From NCBI GenBank assembly GCA_016716885.1, contig JADJUV010000023.1:17853-81852 (forward strand): a stretch of DNA of 64,000 nucleotides. The letters are read 5' to 3'. This document shows, piece by piece, positions 45,093-54,240 of this stretch. The DNA is from Candidatus Trichofilum aggregatum (GTDB lineage Bacteria > Chloroflexota > Anaerolineae > Promineifilales > Promineifilaceae). The position numbers were made by a program, and so were the translations under genes. Under the pieces are notes generated by a model that saw only the letters and a program-made list of their open reading frames with translations, ran no database searches and was not told the origin of the DNA. Every line of letters starts with the position of its first letter. Positions within the stretch are counted from its first letter, which is position 1.

Positions 45093-46355
45093 TCATCGGG
45101 CCAGGTCATTCAGTGCATTCAGCACGCGGTCTACTTCGTCCATGGTGTTGTAATGGACAAAACCAATGCGTACCAGCCCGCCCTTGTCCAATAAACCCAA
45201 CCGTTCCATAACGGCGATGGCGTAATAATGCCCATCCCAGACGAATATACCTTGTTCACCCAGGCGGGTCGCCACTTGTTCAGGGGTGTAACCTTCCAGG
45301 CTAACCGCAAAAGTAGGGGTGCGATTTTCCAGGCACTCAATGTCGGTGACGCCATACACGTGCAAGCCAGGAATCGCGGCCGCGCCCCGCAGAAACCGCT
45401 CGCTGATTTCTATCTCGTACTGTTTAATCCGGCCCATTGCCCGCTCAATTTGCTCTCGTAAGTTGCCTTTGGGGCCGCCTAATTTGCCCAGATAATCCAC
45501 CGCGGCCGCGACCCCGGCCAGACTCTCGAAACTCTGGGTGCCCGTTTCCCACTTGCCCGCTGGTTGATTGGACGAAGGCCGCACTTTGTAAGCGGTCAGC
45601 CTATCGAGATGTTCATATTTGCCATACAGCGCCCCCGTGTGTGGGCCAAAATATTTATAAACGGACGAAACCAGGAAATCACAATCCAGCGCCTGCACAT
45701 CAATCAGACCATGAGGCGCATAATGGACGGAATCCACATACACCAATGCCCCAACCTGATGCGCCATCTGTACCACCCGTTGCACATCAGTGATGCTACC
45801 AACGGCGTTAGAGGCAAAGGTTACGGCCACCAGCCGTGTTCTGGCGTTGAGCAAATCGGGGAGTTGCTCAATGTATAAGGTGCAATCTTCGGGGCGAAAA
45901 TCGAGCCAGCGCACCGTTACACCCCGATCTTCGGCGGCCATAAGCCAGGGGGAAATATTGGCATCATGGTCCAGCCGGGTAACAATGATTTCATCGCCTG
46001 CCTGCCAGGTGCGGGCCAACGCCCGGCTGAAGGCGAAGGTCAAACTGGTCATGTTTTGACCAAAGATAATTTCCTCTGGCCGGTTGGCGTGGTAGAGATG
46101 TTGGATAGCGTGGCGTGCGGCCGCGAGGGTTACATCGGTCTGTTGGCTGGTTAAGAATGGGCCACCCAGGTTGCTACTGCCCGCGATCAGATAATTGCTC
46201 ATCGCTTTGATGACCCGGTTGGGCACCTGCGTCCCACCTGGTCCATCCAAAAACACCACCGGCTGACCGTTTTTTTCCTGGTGCAATGCCGGAAATTGAG
46301 CCCGTAAAGGATAGGGGTTGAAGAAATACTCAGTTGTTATAGGCGTTGTAGACAT
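45093..46355 (-). CDS. Cysteine desulfurase-like aminotransferase (class V)
   Basis: About 420 residues: FPALHQEKNGQPVVFLDGPGG near the start, GQNMTSLTFAFSRALAR, the PLP Asp/His region and DFLVSSVYKYFGPHTG with the Schiff-base lysine. This matches the cysteine desulfurase-like subfamily rather than IscS/SufS itself. No clear active-site Cys loop is evident, so the activity could be another PLP lyase. The ATG at 46355 follows GAGG. The longer frame start at 46433 lies inside repeat DNA and is rejected. Confidence 0.85.
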   Translation of the reverse strand: MSTTPITTEYFFNPYPLRAQFPALHQEKNGQPVVFLDGPGGTQVPNRVIKAMSNYLIAGSSNLGGPFLTSQQTDVTLAAARHAIQHLYHANRPEEIIFGQNMTSLTFAFSRALARTWQAGDEIIVTRLDHDANISPWLMAAEDRGVTVRWLDFRPEDCTLYIEQLPDLLNARTRLVAVTFASNAVGSITDVQRVVQMAHQVGALVYVDSVHYAPHGLIDVQALDCDFLVSSVYKYFGPHTGALYGKYEHLDRLTAYKVRPSSNQPAGKWETGTQSFESLAGVAAAVDYLGKLGGPKGNLREQIERAMGRIKQYEIEISERFLRGAAAIPGLHVYGVTDIECLENRTPTFAVSLEGYTPEQVATRLGEQGIFVWDGHYYAIAVMERLGLLDKGGLVRIGFVHYNTMDEVDRVLNALNDLAR

Positions 46356-46366
46356 TCTCTTATTCC

Positions 46367-46525
46367 TCACCTGGACAAGCCAGAACCTGATAGCAGGAAC
46401 ACAGAGGGTCACAAAGAAGACACGGAGATACACAGAGTTTTAAAGAGTTCTCTGTGTCTACTCTGAGCATCTCTGTATAACCTCTTTCTTGCTTACTGTA
46501 TAAGAAGTTGACTCGTTAGGCACTA
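46367..46525. repeat. Composite intergenic repeat, copy B
   Basis: Left end ACCTGGACAAGCCAGAACC and right end TTTCTTGCTTACTGTATAAG then TTGACTCGTTAGGCAC match the termini of the 24391-24530 element. The core here is different: ACACAGAGGGTCACAAAGA pairs loosely with TCTCTGTGTCTACTCTGAGC-type words. It sits between the desulfurase start and the ABC-F gene end. Confidence 0.7.
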
Positions 46526-48157
46526 AATCCGCAAGTGACGATGACCCTCATAATAACGGTCGCGGAGCGCCTGAACCGTCGGGTCTTGCACATACGCTTC
46601 CAGGTTCATCGCCCGGTCAATCACGCCCCCCGGGGCAATTTCGACAATCCGGTTGGCAATGGTCTCCACAAACTGGTAATCATGTGAAGCAAATAGCACG
46701 ACCTCTGGAAAGTTGATCAAACCATCGTTCAAAGCCGTGATTGCTTCCAAATCCAGGTGATTGGTTGGCTCATCTAACACGATGGCATTAGCCCCAGAGA
46801 GCATCATCTTGGCTAACATGCAGCGCACCTTCTCCCCCCCCGATAAAACACGGGCCGATTTTAATGCCTCATCACCGGAGAACAGCATCCGTCCCAGATA
46901 ACCTCGAACAAACGTATCGCTTTGATCTGGTGAATATTGACGTAGCCAATCCACTAGATTCAGGTCATTATCAAAAAAGGTGGCGTTTTCTTTGGGGAAG
47001 TAGTCGGGAGTGATGGTTGTGCCCCAACTGAAGGTGCCATTATCCGGGGTAACATGCTCAAACAAAACGTCAAACAAGATAGTTTTAACGACATCATTAG
47101 GGCCGATGAAGGCTATTTTGTCACCTGGATTAACGTTGAGACTGAAGCGTTGGAGTACGGGGCGATCTTCTAGTGTAGCGGACAGCTCATTGATAGATAA
47201 AACGACGCGGCCGCAGGGCCGTTCTGGCTTAAAATCAATATAAGGAAACCGTCGGGCCGAAGTCGGCAACTCATCCACCGTCAGCTTCTCAATCAATTTC
47301 TTGCGCGAAGTGGCCTGACGTGACTTTGAAGCATTGGCGCTAAAACGGCGCACGAACTGCTCCAACTCCTTGATCCTGTCTTCACGCTTTTTGTCCGCAT
47401 TCTTACGTTGTTGCTGGGCTAACTGACTGGCCTGGTACCAAAAATCATAATTACCCACATAAAGTTGAATTTTGCCAAAATCAATATCCGCGATATGAGT
47501 GCAAACATTGTTGAGGAAATGCCGATCATGAGACACAACAATAACCGTATTGGTAAAACGGATAAGAAACTCTTCTAACCAATTGATAGAACCCAAATCA
47601 AGCTGATTGGTTGGCTCGTCCAGAAGCAAAATATCCGGGTTGCCAAACAGCGCTTGAGCCAACAATACCCGCACCTTTTGGCTGGCTTCCAGGTCACGCA
47701 TCATCATTTGGTGTGAATCTTCATCCATACCCAGATTACTGAGCAAAGTTGAGGCTTCCGATTCTGCTTCATAACCGCCTAACTCAGCCAATTCCGTTTC
47801 CAGATCAGCCGCACGTAAACCATCTTCCTCAGAAAAATCTGCCTTGCCATAAATGGTATCGCGCTCTTGTAGCACTTCGTACAGTCGTTGGTGACCGATC
47901 AAAACCGTTTCTAAAACGGAATAATCATCAAAAGCAAATTGATCTTGGCGCAACAAAGCGATGCGCTCTCTGGGACCAACCGTGATTAATCCCTTGTTTG
48001 TTTCAATCTGTCCCGCCAGAGCTTTCAGGAGCGTTGATTTTCCGGCTCCGTTAGGCCCGATCAGGCCATAACAGTTACCCGGTAAAAATTCTAAATTGAC
48101 ATCTTTGAACAACACCCGTGGCCCAAAGGCCAGGGTTACATCTTGAACCGTTAGCAC
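46523..48157 (-). CDS. ABC-F family ATP-binding protein (YbiT-like)
   Basis: 544 residues, two nucleotide-binding domains without membrane helices. Domain 1 has a normal Walker A GPNGAGKST (34-42) and Walker B DILLLDEPTNQLDL, but its signature reads LEASQKVRVL instead of LSGGQ. Domain 2 has a degenerate Walker A GPNDVVKTI, a good LSGGEKVRC signature, and AIVLDEPTNHLDL. ABC-F proteins act on the ribosome E-site, as translation factors or in antibiotic protection. I believe the modified motifs are shared with YbiT-type relatives, but cannot verify. Function unknown. Confidence 0.88.
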   Translation of the reverse strand: MLTVQDVTLAFGPRVLFKDVNLEFLPGNCYGLIGPNGAGKSTLLKALAGQIETNKGLITVGPRERIALLRQDQFAFDDYSVLETVLIGHQRLYEVLQERDTIYGKADFSEEDGLRAADLETELAELGGYEAESEASTLLSNLGMDEDSHQMMMRDLEASQKVRVLLAQALFGNPDILLLDEPTNQLDLGSINWLEEFLIRFTNTVIVVSHDRHFLNNVCTHIADIDFGKIQLYVGNYDFWYQASQLAQQQRKNADKKREDRIKELEQFVRRFSANASKSRQATSRKKLIEKLTVDELPTSARRFPYIDFKPERPCGRVVLSINELSATLEDRPVLQRFSLNVNPGDKIAFIGPNDVVKTILFDVLFEHVTPDNGTFSWGTTITPDYFPKENATFFDNDLNLVDWLRQYSPDQSDTFVRGYLGRMLFSGDEALKSARVLSGGEKVRCMLAKMMLSGANAIVLDEPTNHLDLEAITALNDGLINFPEVVLFASHDYQFVETIANRIVEIAPGGVIDRAMNLEAYVQDPTVQALRDRYYEGHRHLRI

Positions 48158-48518
48158 ATCACACCTTACCTTATTTGAGAATTTACAGCGGCTAAGAATA
48201 ACATAGAAAACCCTTTCTGACCGGTGATTTTTATATTGGACGGTTTCCCATAATGATTTTAGATCATCGTCTAGCCACAGAGATGGGCATGACCGCTGAC
48301 TTTTCGGCGTCAGGATGATTTTGCGGCCGCGACAAACAAGTTTGCGCAGTACACACTACATAAACCCCCTCAAACAGATACAGAGGTGAGCCCGAAATTC
48401 CCGTGCCCAGAGTGGAATTAGCGCCATAGATAAAAATGAGAATCACATACGAACTTTGACACATCATTTTCGCTGTGGTAATATGCTCGCCCGTAACCTG
48501 CTTTACAGAGAGGACGTT
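48158..48518. other. Divergent intergenic region with promoter of the RiPP operon
   Basis: 361 bases between the ABC-F gene (reverse) and the HPr-kinase-like gene (forward). It contains a near-consensus promoter at 48456-48484 and one GCGGCCGC (48323), the last before a 3.4 kb gap. No other element is recognised. Confidence 0.55.
48456..48484 (+). promoter_or_regulatory. Sigma-70-type promoter of the RiPP operon
   Basis: TTGACA (48456-48461), 17-base spacer, TAATAT (48479-48484). It overlaps two possible starts of the following gene (TTG 48456, ATG 48483), which argues that translation begins downstream, at TTG 48519 after AGAGAGG. Confidence 0.7.
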
Positions 48519-49385
48519 TTGCCTGGTTCGACACCGCTCGTAGAACACATCATTATAGATATTGCCAACTTGGCTGTTGGTATAACAACCACTGATATGG
48601 CTGTGGCTCAACGCATTCGTCACAGCTATCAGGACTTTCTTAACCCTGAAGCCAGCCCCATTGTTACTTTCACAATAGAGGTAAAACCCGATGCCCTTTA
48701 CATTGAGCCTCAACCGGGTAACTGGATTATTGAATCCCGCTATACTAATGAACGCCTGACCTACAAGTCATATCAGGAGTATGGTGAACTAAATCTGATG
48801 ACAGGGCAGGGCTATTTGGAGATGTCTCCTGATGCCTATATTGAGAATTACCTTCGTGTTATTTACGCCTGGTTATGCATGAATAATGAAAGCCTGCTCA
48901 TGCATGCTTCTGGCGTCATTTACAACGGAGAGGGATACGTCTTTTTTGGGCCAAGTGGTTCTGGCAAAACCACCATGTCACGCCTTTCAGCCAATCAAGC
49001 CAGCATTCTTAGTGATGATCTGGTTATCGTTCGTAAATTAGAAGATCAATACTACCTTTTTGGGGTTCCTTTTAAGGGCGAACTAAGTGATGCCCCTCGA
49101 GCCAATCAATATGCTCCTTTGAAAGGCATTTTTCGCTTACGTCAGGATGTACGGCATTACATAGAGCCTATGTCCAGGGTGATTGCCGTTGCCGAAATGG
49201 CCGGTTCGGCGCCTTTCATCAACAATGTACCCACCTTGAATGGTAAATTGCTTATGATGTGCAATCGTGTTGTTAAGGCGATTCCCGTTCATCAACTCCA
49301 TTTCCGTCGCGATGACGGGTTCTGGAAGGTTATCGATGAGTTTTACACACCTGTATCCCAAACCGCACCCGCAAACAGCTGGTAG
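48519..49385 (+). CDS. HPr kinase-like (HprK-related) protein
   Basis: About 288 residues with a P-loop GPSGSGKTT (about 144-152) and the HprK-like order: N-terminal region, P-loop, then SDDLVIVRKLEDQYYLFGVPFKGE. Homologous kinase-like proteins occur beside PqqD-like and other peptide-maturation genes, where they may phosphorylate a peptide or have a structural role. The start is uncertain: TTG 48519 (AGAGAGG five bases before) is preferred because a strong promoter overlaps ATG 48483. Its end overlaps the PqqD-like gene by about 50 bases. GC content appears lower than around it and no GCGGCCGC is present. Confidence 0.78.
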   Translation: MPGSTPLVEHIIIDIANLAVGITTTDMAVAQRIRHSYQDFLNPEASPIVTFTIEVKPDALYIEPQPGNWIIESRYTNERLTYKSYQEYGELNLMTGQGYLEMSPDAYIENYLRVIYAWLCMNNESLLMHASGVIYNGEGYVFFGPSGSGKTTMSRLSANQASILSDDLVIVRKLEDQYYLFGVPFKGELSDAPRANQYAPLKGIFRLRQDVRHYIEPMSRVIAVAEMAGSAPFINNVPTLNGKLLMMCNRVVKAIPVHQLHFRRDDGFWKVIDEFYTPVSQTAPANSW

Positions 49386-49626
49386 AGTGATAGACGGCGA
49401 AGCCGTCCTTATCCTTTCTGAAATTAGCGAAATTAATGTTTTGAACGAAGTTGGTTCCCGTGTTTTTGAACTATCCGATGGAACGGTAACCATTAATGGG
49501 ATTGTTCAACTGATCAGTGAGGAATATGATGCTTCTCCTGAACAAATAGAGCGGGACGTTGTGGAATTCGTGCAAAAATTAGTCAAGCATCAAGTATTGG
49601 TTCTTGCTGAAGAGGCAGAAATCTAA
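49336..49626 (+). CDS. PqqD-like peptide-recognition protein
   Basis: 96 residues: PKPHPQTAGRVIDGEAVLILSE, LNEVGSRVFELSDG, INGIVQLISEEYDASPEQIERDVVEFVQKLV. This is a PqqD fold, the module (RRE) that binds leader peptides and presents them to the modifying enzyme. I chose ATG 49336 (MSFTHLYPKPHP); the longer frame from 49267 overlaps too much of the kinase-like gene. One base separates its stop from the radical SAM start, consistent with a single complex. Confidence 0.85.
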   Translation: MSFTHLYPKPHPQTAGRVIDGEAVLILSEISEINVLNEVGSRVFELSDGTVTINGIVQLISEEYDASPEQIERDVVEFVQKLVKHQVLVLAEEAEI

Positions 49627-49627
49627 A

Positions 49628-50710
49628 ATGTCCGAACAATACATAGACGTCACGACCGGTCAGGCTACTAGCACCTACGCGAGCATTTCTCAAAATGCCT
49701 CACGTAATCATCGTTTGTTATCGGTTCAATGGGAATTGACCTATCGGTGTAACGAACGCTGCACGCACTGCTATTTGGATGTGATGCCACCAAGTGCCAA
49801 AGTACCTGGGGAATTGACCACAGAAGAGGCCAAAAAAGCGGTTGATGAATTAGCCCGCTTAGGTGGGTTGACCATCACTTTTTCTGGTGGCGAAGTTTTT
49901 GTTCGCCCGGATATTTTTGAAATAGCCGCCTACGCCCGCAAAAAGGGTTTTGCGGTTCGTTTTTTCACAAACGGAATTTTAATTAAACCGGATGTAGCTG
50001 ATAAAATTTTAGCGATTAAACCGGTTGTGGTGGAATTTAGTGTTTATGGTAGCAATGCCGAAACACATGATGGTATTACGCAAGTTCCTGGGTCTTATGA
50101 TTTAACAATGCGTGGCATTAAGCTCCTTTTGGAGCGTGGGGTTCGTTGCATCATCAAGACCCCCATCATGAAAGAAAACATCGAACAAATCAGCGAGATT
50201 CAAGAACAAGCCCGGCAAATGGGTATTAGTTTTCAATATGATCTAACCATTGTGCCTAAACATACTGGTGATGTTTCACCGCTGAAGCATCGCCCCTCAG
50301 ATGATCAGCTTCTTGCTTTTCTTCGGGAACATGTTACGCCAGATTCCTGGACATTATATGCCTTAGAGGATGAACATCGGTTTTGTGGTATTGGGTTAAG
50401 TAGTTTGACGGTAAGCCCCTATGGTGAAATATATACTTGTGTAGGGGCACGCGTTTCTGCTGGTAATTTACGTACCTCTTCCCTGGAAAAAATCTGGCAT
50501 GATTCTCCTGTATGGGAAGACACGGGAAACTTGACAATCTCAAAATTACCGGTATGCTCTACGTGTGAATTACGCCAGTTCTGTGTTCGATGTCATGGCA
50601 CAGCGGCGTTTGAAGATGGGGACATGCTTGGGTGTTCCTCAGTAGCTTATCGGGAGGCGCGCCTGCGTCGGCAGGCGTACAACGAAAACTTAGCAAAGTT
50701 AGGAGGATAA
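49628..50710 (+). CDS. Radical SAM/SPASM peptide maturase
   Basis: 360 residues. Radical SAM iron-sulfur motif CNERCTHC (Cys 41, 45, 48) after QWELTYR, the GGE motif in FSGGEVFVRPD, then a C-terminal SPASM-type region with Cys-rich VCSTCELRQFCVRCHG and a later Cys. SPASM enzymes modify precursor peptides, for example making thioether (sactipeptide), C-C or spliced bonds. It follows PqqD at once and is followed by the tiny Cys peptide. ATG 49628 is used, not the upstream ATG at 49604 within PqqD. Confidence 0.92.
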   Translation: MSEQYIDVTTGQATSTYASISQNASRNHRLLSVQWELTYRCNERCTHCYLDVMPPSAKVPGELTTEEAKKAVDELARLGGLTITFSGGEVFVRPDIFEIAAYARKKGFAVRFFTNGILIKPDVADKILAIKPVVVEFSVYGSNAETHDGITQVPGSYDLTMRGIKLLLERGVRCIIKTPIMKENIEQISEIQEQARQMGISFQYDLTIVPKHTGDVSPLKHRPSDDQLLAFLREHVTPDSWTLYALEDEHRFCGIGLSSLTVSPYGEIYTCVGARVSAGNLRTSSLEKIWHDSPVWEDTGNLTISKLPVCSTCELRQFCVRCHGTAAFEDGDMLGCSSVAYREARLRRQAYNENLAKLGG

Positions 50711-50715
50711 TAACA

Positions 50716-50862
50716 ATGAAGAAAGTCATGAGCCAGAAGAAAGCGTACGAAAAACCTGCTGTGATTCATCGCCAGGTAATGGAAAGCGTTGCTGGTGCTT
50801 GCCAAGTTCAGGGTGGTGTCAATGGTAAAGCTGGCGCTCCTTGTACCACAATTTCTAGTTAA
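50716..50862 (+). CDS. Candidate RiPP precursor peptide
   Basis: 48 residues beginning MKKVMSQKKAYEKPAVIHRQ. AGGAGG (50701-50706) sits ten bases before the ATG, within the last codons of the radical SAM gene. A basic leader with YEKPAV is followed by the ESVAGAC region (Cys 29) and a small, Gly-rich core ending GGVNGKAGAPC (Cys 43) TTISS. The Gly/Ala/Cys core, position after the rSAM gene and strong terminator fit a precursor for the maturase. Similar leaders (K-x-Y-x-K-P with later A-G-x-C) are common before radical SAM genes. The product structure is unknown. Confidence 0.78.
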   Translation: MKKVMSQKKAYEKPAVIHRQVMESVAGACQVQGGVNGKAGAPCTTISS

Positions 50863-51172
50863 CCTGTTGGCTTTGTAATCACGTTTACTCGATATAACAT
50901 ATCAGTTGTTATATCTTGAGATATAGTAAAAGAATTGCAGGATAGTCAATCCATCCCTTTTCTTTTGTTTATCTCACAATTCAATAATTGGACTATTTAA
51001 ATGTCCATAGCTTTTATGGCTGAGGGCTAGATAAATTTATCTAGCCCTTTTTTTTTGCTGATCTGAGGAAAAGTTGAATGTTTTGTGAAGATGAGTGGCT
51101 AAATCACTAAGTTCGGGTAACTTGGTAGGACGTTATCCGTGAAGGAAATTTTTTATTGTGGAGTATATGCCC
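50863..51172. other. Intergenic region after the RiPP operon
   Basis: 310 bases. A strong terminator is at 51023-51056. AT-rich palindromic TATAACATATCAGTTGTTAT-type sequence occurs about 50895-50925. The region ends at the ribosome site (GGAG, 51160) of the C25 peptidase gene. Confidence 0.5.
51023..51056 (+). terminator. Strong terminator after the precursor peptide gene
   Basis: GGGCTAGATAAATTTATCTAGCCC is a perfect 24-base palindrome followed by eight T. It lies 160 bases after the precursor stop and should end the RiPP operon transcript. Confidence 0.9.
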
Positions 51173-51883
51173 ATGTCTCGTTTCTGGTCTGTTGGTAAGA
51201 TATCGTTTAGGGGGGGGTGGTTAGCCCTGCTTACTTGCCTGGGTGTGATCACCCTGGTATTGCAAGCACCCACAAATGGAGCCGCTGAAGGTTCTGCGCT
51301 TGTAAGTGCCGAGGTGCAGATAAATGCATCAGATGATGAACGCCTGGTATTTGAAGTAACGGCTCCCGCTGTGACCCGTCTGCCTGTTGACGTAGCTGGA
51401 CATTCTTATGAACAGATTGTGATGTCGGGGTATGATCAATTGCGTGTGCCTGGGCAACCAGATTTACCTCATAAATCGTTTGTGGTGGCTTTGCCACCGG
51501 GTGCCGTCCCTGTTGTTTCGGTTTTGGAACAGGAACGAAACCAATTGACAGGGGTGGATGTTGTTCCTGTTTCTGAACAGGAGTTGGTGCGATTTGATGG
51601 TGTAGAAGCAGGTGTGGCACCGGAATTTATAGAGAAGTTTGCGTTTGATGAGACTGTGTATGGGGAATCGGCTTTGTATCCATCCGCGGCCGCAATGGCA
51701 GGTGACGTTTATTGGCTCCGAGATCAGCGGGTTGTAAGTATCATGGTACGGCCCGTGCAAGTGAATCCGGTAGAACGCACTTTACTTGTGAATACCCGAA
51801 TGGTGATTGAAGTAGCCTTCACCTATCCCGAAGGTCAGTCCGCACCCACCACCATAGCGCGGGCGGAAAGTGCCTACGTATGA
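51173..51883 (+). pseudogene. N-terminal (signal and pro-) part of a C25 peptidase, out of frame with the catalytic part
   Basis: This frame begins MSRFWSVGKISF, a signal-peptide-like N-terminus (helix about 15-32), followed by a beta-rich region (LRVPGQPDLPHKSFVVALPPGA, EFIEKFAFDETVYGES) that matches the N-terminal propeptide domain of gingipain-type proteins. The frame ends at 51883 after AESAYV, and the peptidase resumes at once in another frame as YEHILQTSLLNYEQAQ. One base appears lost or gained near 51870. ATG 51173 is chosen over GTG 51158. Confidence 0.75.
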
Positions 51884-54230
51884 GCACATTCTACAGACAT
51901 CCCTACTGAACTATGAGCAAGCGCAAAATTGGCGAGGGCGTGAGGAGAGTCATGTTACGCCCCAAACTTCCCCTTGTTTAGCGGATTGGAATACAAATAC
52001 CTTTCGCATCAAGGTGGAGAACACGGGTATTCACCAGATTACTTATGCTGAACTCGCGGCCGCGGGACTTTCGGGCACGACCGCCTCTAACCGAATTCAG
52101 ATGTGCCATTTTGACCAGGAAATAGCTATCCTGGTTGAAGATGGGGGTGATGGTACGTTTGGTAGTGGTGACAAGGTTGTCTTCTATGGCGAGACAATTA
52201 AAACCCAGGAGACCGAGACCAACATTTACTGGTTGACGGTTGATCCGGATGAAACGGGAGTGCGTATTCAATCGCAAAATGGTGCGCCTGGTTCGGCTAC
52301 AATACCAACGTATTACCCCGTTACGACTCATGTGGAGCTAGACGCTAAATATTTTAACCTCTTCCCCACAGAGGACCTAAACGATCATTGGTATGCGGAT
52401 ATTATTTCTTATGGTGAACCTGGTCTGCCTACCTTTTTAGACATGGCTTTTTCGGTGAATAACCTGGAATCTGCCGCTTACATGGTGACCATCCGTGCTG
52501 AAGTATGGGGATTCTTAAATGTAGAGGCACATCGTTATCGAGTGTTGTTAAATGGCACTCAGGTTGGCCCCGATCAATATTTCTACGGTTCCGGTAAAAC
52601 GGTATTCCATCTTTTTGAAGAACAAGTGGCTTCATCCGCTTTAGTGAATGGTAACAACACCCTCAAAATTCAGGCGTTGGATGATGGAACATCCTCGCCT
52701 AGTCATTCGATGCTCGTAAATTGGGGTGAAATTGATTACCGACGGCGGTTTGTAGACGAGAGTGATCGACTTGTTTTTAGTCAGCCGACGGCAGGAACAA
52801 ACAAATATTCCGTGAGCAGTTTTGCTACTGCGCCGGATATTTTTAATGTGACAAACCCCTATCTCCCAGTGAAAGTAACCGGGGCGACAGGGACTTCCAC
52901 CGTGTTGTTTGAGTGGACAAATGGCAGTCCAGCCACGTTTGCGTTAAGCACCGCGGCCGCACGCCATAGTGTCGTCAACATTACCAAAGATACCATCCCT
53001 GCGTCCCGTCTTCAGACGACGACGAACCAGGCTGATTACATTATCATCACGGATCCTAGTTTCACGAGTGCGTTGTCTCCGCTTATTAGCCGCCGTACAA
53101 CCGTAGATGGTTTAGCGGTACGTACCGTGTATGTGCAGGACATTTTTGATGAATTTGGTTATGGTGTGTATGACACAGAAGCCATCCGGCGCTTTTTGGA
53201 ATATACCTATACCGAATGGGCTTCTCCCGCGCCTAGTTACGTTTTATTAGTCGGTAAAGGGAGCTACGATCACCGCAACATTCTGGGTCAGAGTGGCACA
53301 ACCGCCAATCTGGTTCCCGTGTACCTGCGCTCCGGTGTAGACCGATGGTTAGGTGAGACGGCCTCTGACAATCAGTATGTTGAGTTTGATGGCGATGATT
53401 TGGCCGATATGATGTTGGGTCGTTTGCCTGTTAGAACAGCGGCTGAACTAACCGTTGTAATCAATAAGATCATTGCTTACGAAACAGCACCCCTGGAACC
53501 GGCCTGGCATGCCCAGCACCTGTTTGTCACCGACAACGGTAAATACTACGATACCGCCACGGCACAATGTAAGATTGATCCAGCCGGTGACTTCTTTGCC
53601 ACTGCTAATGGATTTATCCAGAGCGAGTTTCCCGCAGGGCGACAATTTTCGAGCCGAATTTTCTATGCGCCAACACAATGTTATCCGCCGCCTCAGCCTG
53701 GGGATTATGCACCCACGGCGGTCGAAGTGCAGACACGTTTCCGTGAGGCGCTCAATCAGGGACGGAACTTTGTTGTTTACACGGGCCACTCCGGGGTTGA
53801 TTTTTGGGCAGGTGGTCCACCCCTGATCACGACCAGCATTATCCAGACATTGACCAACGGGGATAAAACACCCATTATGTTGCCGATGACCTGTTTGGAA
53901 GGTTTTTATCATACGCCTGAACTAGATGGCTTTTCTGAAACGATGCTCAAGAAGAGTGGGGGTGGGGCGGTAGCCAGTTATGCACCTACAGGACTTCAAG
54001 TGCAAACCGGTCACAATTACCTCATTGCTGGGTTTTATGAGGGTATCTTTACCCATGGTGATGCGGTTATAGGTGAAGCGATTATGCACGCCAAGATGAA
54101 ATTGTCAGGCTCTGGTAATGCCTCGGTGCAGGATTTGCACGACACCTTCATGCTTCTAGGTGATCCGGCGATGCATTTACGGATATGGCAAGCTACTGAT
54201 TCACTTTTTCTGCCCGTTATTTTGAAGTAG
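51870..54230 (+). CDS. Gingipain-type C25 cysteine peptidase, catalytic part
   Basis: 786 residues. After an N-terminal beta region, the C25 domain shows the catalytic His in FVVYTGHSGVDFW (about residue 640 of this frame) and the catalytic Cys in LPMTCLEGFYH (about 675). The 35-residue spacing fits gingipains (about 33). A C-terminal ...MHLRIWQATDSLFLPVILK end is visible. It should be exported and cleave after basic or other residues. With the preceding frame it forms one protein of about 1,020 residues. It directly precedes an S26-type peptidase gene by ten bases. Confidence 0.87.
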   Translation: MPTYEHILQTSLLNYEQAQNWRGREESHVTPQTSPCLADWNTNTFRIKVENTGIHQITYAELAAAGLSGTTASNRIQMCHFDQEIAILVEDGGDGTFGSGDKVVFYGETIKTQETETNIYWLTVDPDETGVRIQSQNGAPGSATIPTYYPVTTHVELDAKYFNLFPTEDLNDHWYADIISYGEPGLPTFLDMAFSVNNLESAAYMVTIRAEVWGFLNVEAHRYRVLLNGTQVGPDQYFYGSGKTVFHLFEEQVASSALVNGNNTLKIQALDDGTSSPSHSMLVNWGEIDYRRRFVDESDRLVFSQPTAGTNKYSVSSFATAPDIFNVTNPYLPVKVTGATGTSTVLFEWTNGSPATFALSTAAARHSVVNITKDTIPASRLQTTTNQADYIIITDPSFTSALSPLISRRTTVDGLAVRTVYVQDIFDEFGYGVYDTEAIRRFLEYTYTEWASPAPSYVLLVGKGSYDHRNILGQSGTTANLVPVYLRSGVDRWLGETASDNQYVEFDGDDLADMMLGRLPVRTAAELTVVINKIIAYETAPLEPAWHAQHLFVTDNGKYYDTATAQCKIDPAGDFFATANGFIQSEFPAGRQFSSRIFYAPTQCYPPPQPGDYAPTAVEVQTRFREALNQGRNFVVYTGHSGVDFWAGGPPLITTSIIQTLTNGDKTPIMLPMTCLEGFYHTPELDGFSETMLKKSGGGAVASYAPTGLQVQTGHNYLIAGFYEGIFTHGDAVIGEAIMHAKMKLSGSGNASVQDLHDTFMLLGDPAMHLRIWQATDSLFLPVILK

Positions 54231-54240
54231 TAACGTAATA

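Noticed and set aside
48264..48713. Reverse 149-codon frame across the RiPP promoter
   Set aside because: It overlaps the HPr-kinase-like gene and lacks any recognisable feature.
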